Assembly (NCBI RefSeq): GCF_000426605.1
Contig: NZ_AUFR01000001.1
Coordinates: 1 to 64,000 of the forward strand
Reading direction: 5' to 3'
DNA from: Propionibacterium acidifaciens DSM 21887
Lineage (GTDB): Bacteria; Actinomycetota; Actinomycetes; Propionibacteriales; Propionibacteriaceae
Length of the DNA stretch: 64,000 nucleotides
The notes under the pieces were generated by a model. It was not told the origin of the DNA and ran no database searches. It was given only the letters and a program-made list of their open reading frames with translations. Below are positions 53,025-62,263 of this stretch, one piece after another. A program made the position numbers and the translations under genes. The first letter of the stretch is position 1, and each line of letters opens with the position of its first letter.

Positions 53025-54810
53025 TGCGCTTCTCCTCGGTGTCGATGAGGTAGGAGGACCACCCAGCAGCGTCTGCGCCAGCATTCGGCGTAATCGTCGC
53101 ATTGACGGCCCTCAGGTGCTCCAGCAGCGCCTTGGCGACGTCGCGCCCGCTCCGGCCCGCGCCCGCCTTGAAGCTCTTGGTTCCGCCATCGGGAAGCCCG
53201 AGCCATTCCAGGCCCGTCACGGTGAGCCCCTTGACCTCCACCTGCCCCAGTCCGCGGGTTCCCCTGCTGCCCAGAGGAAGCGTGCCGGTGGCCAGCTCGG
53301 CCAGAACGAGGCCCAACAGGCACCAGGCGGCACGACGGCGGTTGTCGTCCGCGGGCAGCCTGTTGGGGTCCAGCTCCAGGGTGATCGCGTTCCACTCGAC
53401 GTCGTGCACCTCCTCGCTGTACAGGGCCCCTTCGGCCACACCGCCGGTCCACCGGTCGCCCGCGTTGTGGGTGATGGTCCGGCACGTGCCCGCCGAAGAC
53501 GCGAGGGTGTCGAGAACCGACAGGGCTCCGCGCCGCTCGGTGGTGCCGAACAGGTCGCGGACCAGAGTGGGGTCGGCCGCGAGCTGGTCATGGACCCCGA
53601 CCCCGGACTTCGACCAGTCGTCGAGCTCGTGTCCGAGTGCCCCCACCAGCACCGTGCGCGCGATTCGTGAGGCCCGTGAGCGCAGCGCCCCGCGCACCGA
53701 GCTCCCGGGAAGAACGAGCGTGCCGTCGTCGGTACCGTCGGCGCGCAGCGACACGGTGGGGACGGGTTCGTCATCGACGTCCCCGCCCTCAGCGAGCGCG
53801 GCCTCACGCTCCTTCTTGCGCTTGGCCTTGTCCTGCTGGGACAGCCCCGGGTCCGCCACGAGGATCCCGGCGGGGCTGTTCCAGGTGATGGTGATGCGAG
53901 TCCCTGCGGAGGAACCGCAGTCCGTCGGGGTCAGCCGCGTGCCGGACGACGAGGAATCGCAGTCCGTCGGGATCAGCAGCGCCTTCAGGTCGGCCCGGTT
54001 GCTGAGGGTGAGCTCCCGGAACTCCGCAGGATTCTTCTCATCGAGTTCCACCCGTCCCCAGCCGGCCCCCTGCCTGCCCCCGAAGAAGACCCGCCCAGCC
54101 TGGAACAGTCCGACGATGAGCTTCAGGAGCGCCTTGACCTCAGCCGCCGTCGCGGGCCGTGGTGCTGCAGCTGCGGTCGTGTCCCCGCCGGGAGCGTTGT
54201 CGGCTTTGCCCGTGCTCCTCGCATGCTTCTCCGTTGTCTCGCCATCGACGCCCTCCGCAGTGATGACAAGCGTCAGCTCAGTGCCGCCGGGCACGAACTC
54301 GTGCTCAAACAGCGCTCCATCCCCGACGGCGCCCCAGTAGCGGTTCATGGCGATGCCGACCCGGCGGGGCAGGGCCGGCCTGCGCGACTGATCGCCTGAA
54401 CCGGTCTCCCGCCTCTCAATGTTGGAGGACTCGTCCGGCTCGGAGCCGACCAGCGCCGTCTGAGGAATCTCGACGGTGTGGAAGGTCAGGGCCGAGGCCC
54501 GCAGAGGCGTGCCGCTTGGCGACTTCTTGCCCCTGTCGCCCCACAGGCTGGCCTGCGCATTTTTCAGTGCCGCGGCGACGTCGGACTCGGGATTCGACTC
54601 CAGGTACCTGGCGCAGGCGGCGCGCACCGCCCCCTTGACCGAACGGCCGGTGAGGATCGGGCGTTCGTGGGCGTCGCGGGCGAACCTGGTGGCGACGACC
54701 TCCCGGTCCAAGCCCTCGCGCGTGGGGTCGACCATCGCATCCACCCCGCCCGAGTGCAGGGGCGACGTGGTTGTCAGGTGGATCGTCAGCTCAAAGCGGG
54801 TGATGCTCAT
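53017..54810 (-). CDS. Cas7-Cas7 fusion (double RAMP, Csm3-like)
   Basis: 597 residues with two RAMP domains. Domain 1 (about 1-270): LHSGGVDAMVDPTREG, whose Asp24 stands where Csm3 keeps its RNA-cleaving Asp, then RPILTGRSVKGAVRAACARY and the glycine loop FFGGRQGAGWGRVEL. Domain 2 (about 305-535): VLPGSSVRGALRSRASRIAR, DLFGTTERRGALSVLD, THNAGDRWTGGVAEGALY and PLGSRGTRGLGQVEV. A linker with a 14-residue tandem repeat (PTDC.SS) separates them. Domain 2 has no clear GGxD equivalent apart from a possible Asp320, so cleavage may be by one domain only. Overlaps csx10-like gene by 4 bp. Resembles the Cas7-2x subunit of type III-Dv. Confidence 0.82.
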   Translation of the reverse strand: MSITRFELTIHLTTTSPLHSGGVDAMVDPTREGLDREVVATRFARDAHERPILTGRSVKGAVRAACARYLESNPESDVAAALKNAQASLWGDRGKKSPSGTPLRASALTFHTVEIPQTALVGSEPDESSNIERRETGSGDQSRRPALPRRVGIAMNRYWGAVGDGALFEHEFVPGGTELTLVITAEGVDGETTEKHARSTGKADNAPGGDTTAAAAPRPATAAEVKALLKLIVGLFQAGRVFFGGRQGAGWGRVELDEKNPAEFRELTLSNRADLKALLIPTDCDSSSSGTRLTPTDCGSSAGTRITITWNSPAGILVADPGLSQQDKAKRKKEREAALAEGGDVDDEPVPTVSLRADGTDDGTLVLPGSSVRGALRSRASRIARTVLVGALGHELDDWSKSGVGVHDQLAADPTLVRDLFGTTERRGALSVLDTLASSAGTCRTITHNAGDRWTGGVAEGALYSEEVHDVEWNAITLELDPNRLPADDNRRRAAWCLLGLVLAELATGTLPLGSRGTRGLGQVEVKGLTVTGLEWLGLPDGGTKSFKAGAGRSGRDVAKALLEHLRAVNATITPNAGADAAGWSSYLIDTEEKRNG

Positions 54811-56789
54811 GACTGCTCCTCCTGGGAGGCTGCGACATCGGCGGGGTTGATGAAGTCGGTGCGATGGAGGTCCCGAAGGAGGAAACGCTTCTGATCGAGT
54901 AGGGGGTGCCCGATGACGAAGCGTCCGAATCCCTGGGCCGTCAGGTCTCCGACGCCGGTGACGGACAGGTCTGCCAGAGCGCGGGCAGCCGCCTCATCGG
55001 GGGCCAGGACGCGTAGCACCGAACCGGCCTGGATCGCCGTGCGCGTGGGGCGGGGCTGTCCTCCTGCCGCCGACCATGAGTCCACCCGGCGGTGCCGGAT
55101 GCCGGCAGTGAAGCGGTCATCGCTCGCCGGGTAGACCTCGATGCGCGCACCTGCGCGGCCGAAGCTGTTCACCAGGTCCTGTTGGCTGCCGCCGGGGCCC
55201 AGGGCGGCCGAGCGCGCCAGGACGTCGGAGGTGAACCACAGGGTGGTCTCCCCGGTGCTGACGGGCGGGGCCGTCACTTTGGTCAGCGGTGAGAAGGTGC
55301 AGGTGGCGTGTCCGTAGGCGCCGCTCAGTCGGCGCGATCCCAGGCGCGCCTCACGTGCGCTTCCCGCTGCGAGGGCCTCCCTCACGCCCGGCACGTCGGC
55401 CAGGTCCTTCGACAGGGTGACCGTTGCCCGGAGCCTCAGGCCGGCAGGAAGCGCCCGGACGAGGAACAGGGCCCCGTCCTTCGCGGCGCCGGTGGCAGCC
55501 GAGTGCGCAGTCGCCTGGCGGCCCGTGAGCGGTGGCGCTCCAAGCCCGCCGGAAAGCTCGTCGTCCGGCCTGCTGCCTTCGCCCGGCGGTTCTGATGGCG
55601 GAGCCTCCCACCCGGGGAAGATGAAGCCGCTGCGCAGTGGCGAGTGCACCTCCTGCGGCTCCTCCGCAACCAGTCGGTTGGTGACCTGCCGCCATCGTTG
55701 GTCCGGTTTGCGTACTTTCGGGGTGGACAGGACGAGCGGCGTCGGCAGACCGACGATGTCACCCGCCACCGGCAGTGCGTCGGAGACCAGCAGCCGGCCG
55801 TGCACGACGGCGTCGCGGATGGCGCCGTTGCCCGTCAGCGCTCGCCGCAAAAGCCGGTGGACCCAGGGCAGCATGACCGTTCCGCGCAGGAAGTCCAGCG
55901 AGCGCACCTCGTTGGACATGGGCACGTCGTAGGACACGACCGGGGTGAGCAGGTCGATGGTCAGGGTCGTTGACCACCACTGCGGGGAGCACGGGGCCGT
56001 GCTGGCGTGGTTGCCGCCGGGCAGCGGCTCGGCCTTGGCTGAGGACGCTGTTTGCGCGGCGACCCGGGGGAATACGACGGCTGCCGTGGCCGCGGGAACG
56101 GCGGCCGCCTCGGGTGCGAGACGGTCCATCGCTGTGCTGCACCACGTGCGCACCTTCGTCAGGAGCTCGCCGTCATCCGCCTGGCGGGCCGGGTCGGCCC
56201 CGATGAGGACGTCGCACACGCCGTCGCCGTCGGAGCGGTTGGAGCCGATGCCCCGCACCAGCAGTCCGGACAGGGCCAGCAGCAGACGGGCGGCGTCGCG
56301 CTGTTCGTCGGACCACGTGAGGTTGCGCCCCTCGGCGTCCTCGTCAACGAGGGTGACCGTGCCCTGGAGGCGGCACGCGCCCGCGCGCTCGAAGAAGCGC
56401 AGGAAGTCCTCGCGGGCCGTGCCCGTCTCGTCGTCGATGGACAGGGAGACGACCTCGTGAACCGGTACGTCCCTGCCTCCGGCCACGGTTGCGTCGGAGA
56501 AGATGACGTGGCGCTGACGACGGTCGTCCTGGCCGTCGTCGTCGGGGCCGGGGCCGAACAGGTCGCGCGCGAACCGGCTCCACGGGCCGTCGGTTGCGCC
56601 GTCATCGAGTGCTTGTGCCGCGGTGACCGCCCGCTCGCGGATGACGCCGGTCAGGACGGTTCCTCGGACGACGGGGCGGCCCGCTGCGTCCTTCTCGACG
56701 ATGGAGTCGACGCCGCCGGCGATGCCCGTGCCGGTGGAAACGCCCCAGGCGGAGCGGAAGACGACGGCGAGAGGGAGCGTGTGCGTCAT
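54807..56789 (-). CDS. Cas7-Csx10-like fusion RAMP protein
   Basis: 660 residues. The first half (about 1-200) is Cas7/Csm3-like: STGTGIAGGVDSIVEKDAAG with a possible catalytic Asp28, RPVVRGTVLTGVIRERAV, DLFGPG.., HVIFSDATVAGG and the glycine loop VRGIGSNRSDGDG. The second half (from about 273) looks like Csx10/Cas5: TIDLLTPVVSYDVPMSNEVR, LDFLRGTVMLPWVHRLLRRA, HGRLLVSDALPVAGD and GSRRLSGAYGHATCTF. Csx10 caps the crRNA 5' end in type III-D. The fused layout recalls the Cas7-Cas5-Cas11 subunit of III-Dv; no Cas11-like helical part was recognised. Overlaps both neighbours by 4 bp. Confidence 0.75.
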   Translation of the reverse strand: MTHTLPLAVVFRSAWGVSTGTGIAGGVDSIVEKDAAGRPVVRGTVLTGVIRERAVTAAQALDDGATDGPWSRFARDLFGPGPDDDGQDDRRQRHVIFSDATVAGGRDVPVHEVVSLSIDDETGTAREDFLRFFERAGACRLQGTVTLVDEDAEGRNLTWSDEQRDAARLLLALSGLLVRGIGSNRSDGDGVCDVLIGADPARQADDGELLTKVRTWCSTAMDRLAPEAAAVPAATAAVVFPRVAAQTASSAKAEPLPGGNHASTAPCSPQWWSTTLTIDLLTPVVSYDVPMSNEVRSLDFLRGTVMLPWVHRLLRRALTGNGAIRDAVVHGRLLVSDALPVAGDIVGLPTPLVLSTPKVRKPDQRWRQVTNRLVAEEPQEVHSPLRSGFIFPGWEAPPSEPPGEGSRPDDELSGGLGAPPLTGRQATAHSAATGAAKDGALFLVRALPAGLRLRATVTLSKDLADVPGVREALAAGSAREARLGSRRLSGAYGHATCTFSPLTKVTAPPVSTGETTLWFTSDVLARSAALGPGGSQQDLVNSFGRAGARIEVYPASDDRFTAGIRHRRVDSWSAAGGQPRPTRTAIQAGSVLRVLAPDEAAARALADLSVTGVGDLTAQGFGRFVIGHPLLDQKRFLLRDLHRTDFINPADVAASQEEQS

Positions 56790-58513
56790 GAGAGTGCCTC
56801 CGCTGGCGTCGACGTGGGGTTGGTGCTGGCCTCGGGTGGTGTGAGTCCCGTGGTCTCCTGCAGGTAGGAGTCGGGCAGGAGGTCGGCCAGTTCGAGCAGG
56901 TCGAACAGGGCCGTGAGGTCGCCGAGCTCTTTGTCAAGGTCTGTCCCGGTCTTGTCCTTCGCGGCGTTCCAGTGCTTCATTGCTTCGTCGCGCTTACCGT
57001 CGGACAGGAGCTTGCGGATCCGGGCGGCACGGGTACGGGGGAAGGGCTCGGTCCTGTCGTCTGTGTCGTCGGGGTCCCGGAACCCCCTGAACCGGGCGAC
57101 TCGGCGGCACGTGTCCTCCCACGTGGCGGGAGCCTGCGGAAATGACTCTGACGCCGCGTCCGGCGCGCGCTCGACGAAGCAGAACGGGCGTGTGCTCAAG
57201 TCTTTATACCCGCCCAGCTGGCCGTCAGGGTCGATGACGGTGGTGTCGAACAGGACGTGGAAGTCCAGGGTGGAGCACGGCGGATTCTCGTTCTTGCCGA
57301 CGCCCTTGGCGCGACCGACCAGCTTCTCCGCGAGCTCGTAGGCGATGTGGAAGGGGAAGTTGCGGCGCACGATCGCCACTCCGGCGGCAGCGGTCATCGG
57401 GGCGGGGATGACGTCTTCGGGCTGAAGCTCCCCGGTTGCAACCTTGTCGACACCGTGGAGGTACTTCAGGAGGCCGTCTTCTTCTGTTTGCTTCTCGAAG
57501 TGTGCGAGGAAGGAAGCGGCGAAGGGTAGAGCGTAGTCGCCGGAGGTGATGACGGTGACGTCGTCACCGCCCAGGATGACGGGGACAACAGGGATCGCCG
57601 TGTGTTCGCGGCCCGTCCGGCGACACGCCCAGTTGGCGACGTCTCTCCAAGCGGTGACGAAGGCCTGGATGACGCTGTTCTCCAGTCGTTCGTTGACCTT
57701 CAGGAGGAAGCGGCGCAGAGCGTCGGGGTCGTCTGGCTCGCAGCGGACTTCCTTCCGGAAGTCGCCGTCCGGAACCTTCTTCATCGCCATGTCGAGGTCC
57801 CGCATGATGGCGCCGACGCCGTTGCCGTCGATGTGGATGACGGCGATCTTCGACAGGGCGAGTGAGTCGTCATCGCCCAGCGGCTGGAGCATGCGTTCCA
57901 GCTTCAGGGGGTCTCGTGCGAGCTCCTCATCCGGAAGGCCGCCTTCGATTCGCGCCCGGTCGAGAAGGCTCTCCCTGGACGCGAGTGCCAGGTGACGTTT
58001 AACTCGGGAGGGCAGGGAGAGGGCCGTCCTCGTATCGTCCGTGGCCTCGTCGCGGATTCCCAGGGGCGGGGCCGCGGGGAGGACGGAGTCCTTCGCCCGC
58101 GTCAGGAAGGGCATCTGGGAGAAGCGGGCGAGAGCCGGAGGGCGGGAGAGCGCGTACTCAGCGGCCTTGATGTGCACCTCTTTGAGCGCGGCGGCGTCCA
58201 CGTATTTCTTGCCACCCATGTCCACGTAGACGCCCGAGACGTCCATACCGGGCGCCTCGGCGAGCGCCCGGCGGGTCACCCGGCCGATGAGGGAGACGGC
58301 GTCCGACTCGCCATCGACCATGATGATGACCTTGCCGGAGGAGCGGGAGACCCAGGGATCGGTCGGGTGGCATACGCTGGGCTCGCCGAGCGCCTCCTTG
58401 GTCCAAGAGGCGAGACGGGTCAGCTGGAACGAGGCACCGATGCTCTCGCGCAGGCGCGGGGAGGAGAAGATGTAACGCTGGTTCCCGTTGGTCTCGAGCA
58501 TGACGAGGTACAT
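56786..58513 (-). CDS. cas10: Cas10-type protein, HD-less, with GGDD cyclase motif
   Basis: 575 residues. Starts directly in the first Palm-like domain (LETNGNQRYIFSSPRLRESI), so the HD DNase domain is absent. The Palm blocks are AVIHIDGNGVGAIMRDL (228-234) and VVPVILGGDDVTVI with GGDD at 315-318, followed by AAGVAIVRRNFPFHIAYELA, the usual C-terminal neighbour. GGDD is intact, so synthesis of cyclic oligoadenylates from ATP on target RNA binding is expected. The last 100 residues are helical and acidic. First gene of the six-gene operon; stops and starts overlap downstream by 4, 4, 8 and 8 bp. ATG at 58513 lies after GAGAGGATCCCCC. Confidence 0.88.
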   Translation of the reverse strand: MYLVMLETNGNQRYIFSSPRLRESIGASFQLTRLASWTKEALGEPSVCHPTDPWVSRSSGKVIIMVDGESDAVSLIGRVTRRALAEAPGMDVSGVYVDMGGKKYVDAAALKEVHIKAAEYALSRPPALARFSQMPFLTRAKDSVLPAAPPLGIRDEATDDTRTALSLPSRVKRHLALASRESLLDRARIEGGLPDEELARDPLKLERMLQPLGDDDSLALSKIAVIHIDGNGVGAIMRDLDMAMKKVPDGDFRKEVRCEPDDPDALRRFLLKVNERLENSVIQAFVTAWRDVANWACRRTGREHTAIPVVPVILGGDDVTVITSGDYALPFAASFLAHFEKQTEEDGLLKYLHGVDKVATGELQPEDVIPAPMTAAAGVAIVRRNFPFHIAYELAEKLVGRAKGVGKNENPPCSTLDFHVLFDTTVIDPDGQLGGYKDLSTRPFCFVERAPDAASESFPQAPATWEDTCRRVARFRGFRDPDDTDDRTEPFPRTRAARIRKLLSDGKRDEAMKHWNAAKDKTGTDLDKELGDLTALFDLLELADLLPDSYLQETTGLTPPEASTNPTSTPAEALS

Positions 58514-58725
58514 GGGGGATCCTCTCGGATGGGCGGGACACGCTCAGTGTGCCACCCGACTGGCGACGGTGGACGCATTTCGTGGGTGTGTGACGCGCAC
58601 GGGTGAGGCGAAGGTCCAGGGCTGGCGCGTTGCTGGCGCAGCAGAGGGGCTGGGTGCACAATCGCAACCGTGACGCCACCGCTGGTTGGTGGCATCGGCG
58701 CAGCAGAAGCGAGCAGGAGGCGCGG
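58514..58725. promoter_or_regulatory. Divergent control region between cas10 and the CARF/HEPN gene
   Basis: 212 bp separate the two start codons, so both promoters must lie here. I see CACAAT (58657-58662) as a possible -10 for the rightward gene but no well-spaced -35. The motif GCTGGCGC occurs twice (58621-58628, 58633-58640). No CRISPR repeat or leader is present. Confidence 0.4.
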
Positions 58726-61689
58726 ATGACCATCATCGTCCACCCGGTGGGCCAGGGGGACCTGCGCAACGACATCGTCGGGCTCTCGAGCCTTGAGCGG
58801 CAGGATGCCCAGAAGGAGGCGCAGAAGAAGACGAAGGACCTTCTCGACGCGAAGGACGCCGAGGGCCTGCTCGGCCTGTTGCTCGAGCCCCCCGCGAAGG
58901 ACTCGCGCTTCAGCGCCCCGCCGCTGTCCCTCATCCTGCGCTCGCTCTGCCCGGCTGCGGGTGGGCCGACGCGCATGGTGACAGTCCTGCTCCTCGTCAG
59001 CCGGAGCGGCAGTTCCGGGACATGGACCAGCGGGATCGGCGAGCTCCTCGGGAATGCGCTGGGTCTTGAGGGCGTCCATGACGGGCTTCTGCGGAAACTG
59101 CGTTTGGATGTCCGCGCGGAGATGCTCAACGCGAACCTCAGCGAGGCCGAGGGAATCAAGAGCCTCACCGAGAGACTCGGCAGCCTCGTGTCCTCGCAGG
59201 CTCAGGAGGGAACCGAGCCGGACGTCGTCGTCAATGCGATCTCCGGCGCCTCCATGATCGCGCTCGGCGCGATGGGCGCCGCAGACCGGCTCGGACTGGA
59301 CTGGCGGGCAGCGGTCGCGCCCGGCGCCGGGAAGGACACGGCCGTCCTGCTCGACCGCACCTCGTACGAGACCGCGCCCTTTCACTGGCTGCGCTCCCTC
59401 GGATACATCGAGCAGGCGCGAACATGGGCTGGGGAGTATCAGCCGGAACTCCTTGATGACGACAGTTTCAAGAGACTCTGCGACCTGATGAGACGTCTTG
59501 AGAGCAAGCCGGCTGATCTGACGGCCGACGACCTGGCATCCCTGCTGGCGCTCGACATGGCGCGTGCGGACAACGGGGCCGGCCTCGTCGCCCGAGCCTG
59601 GGCGCAGAAGCACTATCTGACGCTTCACGAGCAGGAGTCCAAGGACGACAAGGACGCTCCTTGCAATCTTGTTGAGGAAGCGACGAAGAGGGGCAGTGGT
59701 AAGCCGCCGCAGCTCGGACATGTTATTGCCCTCGCCCCGGAGCGTGCCGACGAGCTCGGCGACGACTGCCCGGCCTCGGTCCGCTGGCTGCTGGAGCACG
59801 GTTGGCTCAACGACATCGGGACGGCGGCGGTCCACGACCTCGCCGCGCCGTCGGCCTCAGAGGTGACGAAGGTGCTCGCCCTCGATGAGATCGCTCCTCG
59901 TCTTCCGGACTGGCTTGCGCGACCCGGCCGAGGAGCAGTGCTCTTCATCGTTCCGTGCGGTGTCGGCGCACCGCGCGGCATGCACGTCACCGAGCGGGTC
60001 CTCAGCGGGGAACCGGACAAGGAGATCCGCCGAGCGGTCCCCGGCGCCATGCTCGACGGCGCGGGGGCTCTCACGGCCGAGTTCCTCCTCCTGCACTCCT
60101 CCAACCCTCGTTCCAAGAAGACGGCCCTCGACGAAGCCGCAGCATCCTTCACCGCCCGAGTGGACGCGGGATGGGAGAGACAGCATACTCCCGTCCTCGT
60201 CGACCTGTGCGACTACGGGGGAGACGATGAGAGCGAGTACGTCGCGACACCCTCGATCATGCGGACCGTCAAAGCCCAGATCGCTCTTGCGCTCGGGGCG
60301 AAGCGCCCTGCGGCCGTCGTCATCGTCGGCACCGGCCAGAAGGCGGCGGTGCTCGGCGCGCTCCAGGCGGCCCAGGCGTGGTGCGCGGGGCACGCCGCCC
60401 CGCTCTTCCTCCAGACCTTCGTCGATGAGAGGAATGAGGGTGCCCGAAAGAGGTCCGTCCCCCAGCTCCACCGGCTCGCATTGCACAACGACGCCGAGCA
60501 CGCCCTGCGTGAGGCTGCCCTCCACAGCCTGAGGAGTCTCAACCTCCTCAGCGCGACCCGTGTTCTCGCGGCCGGCGACGGGGACATGGACGAGTTGGCG
60601 GACAAGTGCAGCGCGCTGCGTCAGAGGCTTCTTGAAGTCGCGAACGACGAGGAGGACCCGGACCGCGGGGTCGGCGTCCTCATCGACCTCCTCAAGACGG
60701 TCGCCGACCTGTGGGAGAAGGCCCCCGAACTGACGAGGATGCGTTTGGCGGTCGTCGTCGCCGAGGCGCTGAACTTCAAGACGAGTGGGAGGAAGCTCCT
60801 CATCAGGAACAACAACCTCGGGCCTGCGAGCGGCGGAATCGACCTCGGTCGGCCCTGCCCGAAGGACCGCGGTGAGAAGGAGACGAGGGACAAGGGCCCT
60901 CATCGCGACCTGCTCGAGGTCCTCTACAGAGTCCGGAACCACTTGGTCGTCACGCACGCAGACGGTCTCGTCAAGCCCGCGCTGCGGGAGGTTCTCAAGG
61001 ATCTGGAGGGCAGGGGAATTCAGACGGATTCCAGCTCCAAGGAGGTCGTGGAACCGACCTATCCGGACATGCTGCGGCTGACATGCACGAAGCTCGAGGA
61101 AGCGGCCTGCGCCCTCGGCGTTGAGCCGGCGCAGTCGACGTGGAAGGACGACGTTGACCGCCTCATGGCTGATCTCGAGTCCCGGGCCCGCGCCCGGGAG
61201 CCACGAGCAGGGGATCATGCCGCCTTGCGGGTACCGGCCACGGTTCTGGTCAACCTCACTCCGCACGACGTCGTCATCGACCCTGGTGACGGCACGCCAC
61301 CGGTCCGGTTCCCCGCGTCCGGCACCGTCCCCCACTTGGTGCTGTCCGAGCCGCAGTGGGAGACGCTCACCGTCGCCGACCCGGCCCGCCCCGACGGCCC
61401 GCGCGCCTCGGTCGGGCTGCCGCTCGCCGTCGGGGCGACCTGGCAGGGCGTGGACCCGCCCCTGCCGGAGCCGCGGCCCCACACCCTGTACCTCACGAGC
61501 CGCGTGGTGGCCGAGCATTTTCCGCACAGGACGGACCTCGTGTGGCCCGACGATCTTGTCCGTGACGCCGAGGGCCGGGTCATTGCCGCACGCCGCCTCG
61601 CATGCCTGGCGAGTGCGGACGACTGCGCTGCTGGGCAGTCAGAACGGTCTTCGACGCCGACCGATCGTGTGCGGGAGAACGCTGAGTGA
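58726..61689 (+). CDS. Large CARF/HEPN-like effector of the type III system
   Basis: 987 residues; AGGAGG 5 nt before ATG 58726. Two Rossmann-like halves recall CARF sensor domains: about 81-210 ([40 protein letters not shown], the N-x-[ST]GG-like strand-turn-helix) and about 400-565 ([35 protein letters not shown]). A helical region follows with RNHLVVTH at 737-744, an R-x6-H motif in a VLYRVRNHL context, as in HEPN ribonucleases such as Csm6/Csx1. The C-terminal 836-945 region ([53 protein letters not shown]) is a separate small domain of unknown function seen in phage and Streptomyces proteins. Function as cOA-activated RNase is inferred. Confidence 0.65.
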   Translation: MTIIVHPVGQGDLRNDIVGLSSLERQDAQKEAQKKTKDLLDAKDAEGLLGLLLEPPAKDSRFSAPPLSLILRSLCPAAGGPTRMVTVLLLVSRSGSSGTWTSGIGELLGNALGLEGVHDGLLRKLRLDVRAEMLNANLSEAEGIKSLTERLGSLVSSQAQEGTEPDVVVNAISGASMIALGAMGAADRLGLDWRAAVAPGAGKDTAVLLDRTSYETAPFHWLRSLGYIEQARTWAGEYQPELLDDDSFKRLCDLMRRLESKPADLTADDLASLLALDMARADNGAGLVARAWAQKHYLTLHEQESKDDKDAPCNLVEEATKRGSGKPPQLGHVIALAPERADELGDDCPASVRWLLEHGWLNDIGTAAVHDLAAPSASEVTKVLALDEIAPRLPDWLARPGRGAVLFIVPCGVGAPRGMHVTERVLSGEPDKEIRRAVPGAMLDGAGALTAEFLLLHSSNPRSKKTALDEAAASFTARVDAGWERQHTPVLVDLCDYGGDDESEYVATPSIMRTVKAQIALALGAKRPAAVVIVGTGQKAAVLGALQAAQAWCAGHAAPLFLQTFVDERNEGARKRSVPQLHRLALHNDAEHALREAALHSLRSLNLLSATRVLAAGDGDMDELADKCSALRQRLLEVANDEEDPDRGVGVLIDLLKTVADLWEKAPELTRMRLAVVVAEALNFKTSGRKLLIRNNNLGPASGGIDLGRPCPKDRGEKETRDKGPHRDLLEVLYRVRNHLVVTHADGLVKPALREVLKDLEGRGIQTDSSSKEVVEPTYPDMLRLTCTKLEEAACALGVEPAQSTWKDDVDRLMADLESRARAREPRAGDHAALRVPATVLVNLTPHDVVIDPGDGTPPVRFPASGTVPHLVLSEPQWETLTVADPARPDGPRASVGLPLAVGATWQGVDPPLPEPRPHTLYLTSRVVAEHFPHRTDLVWPDDLVRDAEGRVIAARRLACLASADDCAAGQSERSSTPTDRVRENAE

Positions 61690-62263
61690 CCTCTTCAGCC
61701 AGTGGCCCCGAGGGTTGAGAGACAACGAAGACCGTGTCTCAGCCGTGTCCCGATTCGCCCTCTGCCTCCGGGGGAGGTGGCGGATTCACCCACATTCGTG
61801 ACGCCAACGAGATGCGAGTGGTGCATCTGTGGGAGGTGGAGGCTCTTGCGGCTGGGTGGAGGCTTTCGGCCGGTGGGACGCGAAGCCTCTCACCTTCCGC
61901 AGCAACCGACGTCGCTACGTGACGAATCCCGGTTATCGTGCCGGCCACTTCTTACCCGGAGGTCGCCGACCGCGTCATCGGAGGCGGGGTGCCACGAGAC
62001 GTTACTGCGGCGCGGGTACCGCAGGAGAACGAGACGGCGCGGTCGCTGAGCGATCGGGTGGGGCGTGAGGGTTCCGTGTCACGCGTCGAACGGCGGGCAC
62101 GTGTCCGCCTCCGACGGGTTCGAGCGGCACGACTCCGGACGCGGCGGGTCGGCACGGTCGTGCCTTTCGGGACCGGACGGCCTGCCCGCCGATTCTCCTC
62201 GAGGACCGGCGCCGCGGGCTCCGGCTCCGGAGGCCGGCCCGCGCGTCGTGCCACACTGGACGT
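61690..62263. other. 574 bp without a supported gene
   Basis: Between the CARF/HEPN gene and algH. No frame with a ribosome site and family-like sequence was found, nor any CRISPR-like spaced repeat. Contains a small hairpin GGCACGGTCGTGCC (62151-62164) and a CACACT element (62250-62255) that may serve as -10 for algH. Probably the right edge of the accessory block. Confidence 0.5.

Noticed and set aside
53017-53102. Longer csx19 start at 53102
   Set aside because: It would overlap the Cas7-fusion coding end by 86 bp, while ATG 53024 has a GAGGAGA ribosome site and an 8-bp overlap.
58630-58662. TTGCTG...CACAAT as a full promoter for the CARF/HEPN gene
   Set aside because: Spacing is 21 bp, too long for a standard -35/-10 pair; kept only as a possible -10.
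61773-61783. 11-bp match to the ssrA 3' end (GGAGGTGGCGG) as an attachment site
   Set aside because: It is inverted relative to ssrA and only 11 bp long, so it does not fit an attR; probably chance. A direct GGGTTCGA match near 62116 is even shorter.
47523-62263. CRISPR array expected with the type III genes
   Set aside because: No regularly spaced direct repeats of 25-40 bp were found in the flanks, in the cas10/CARF gap or in 61690-62263.
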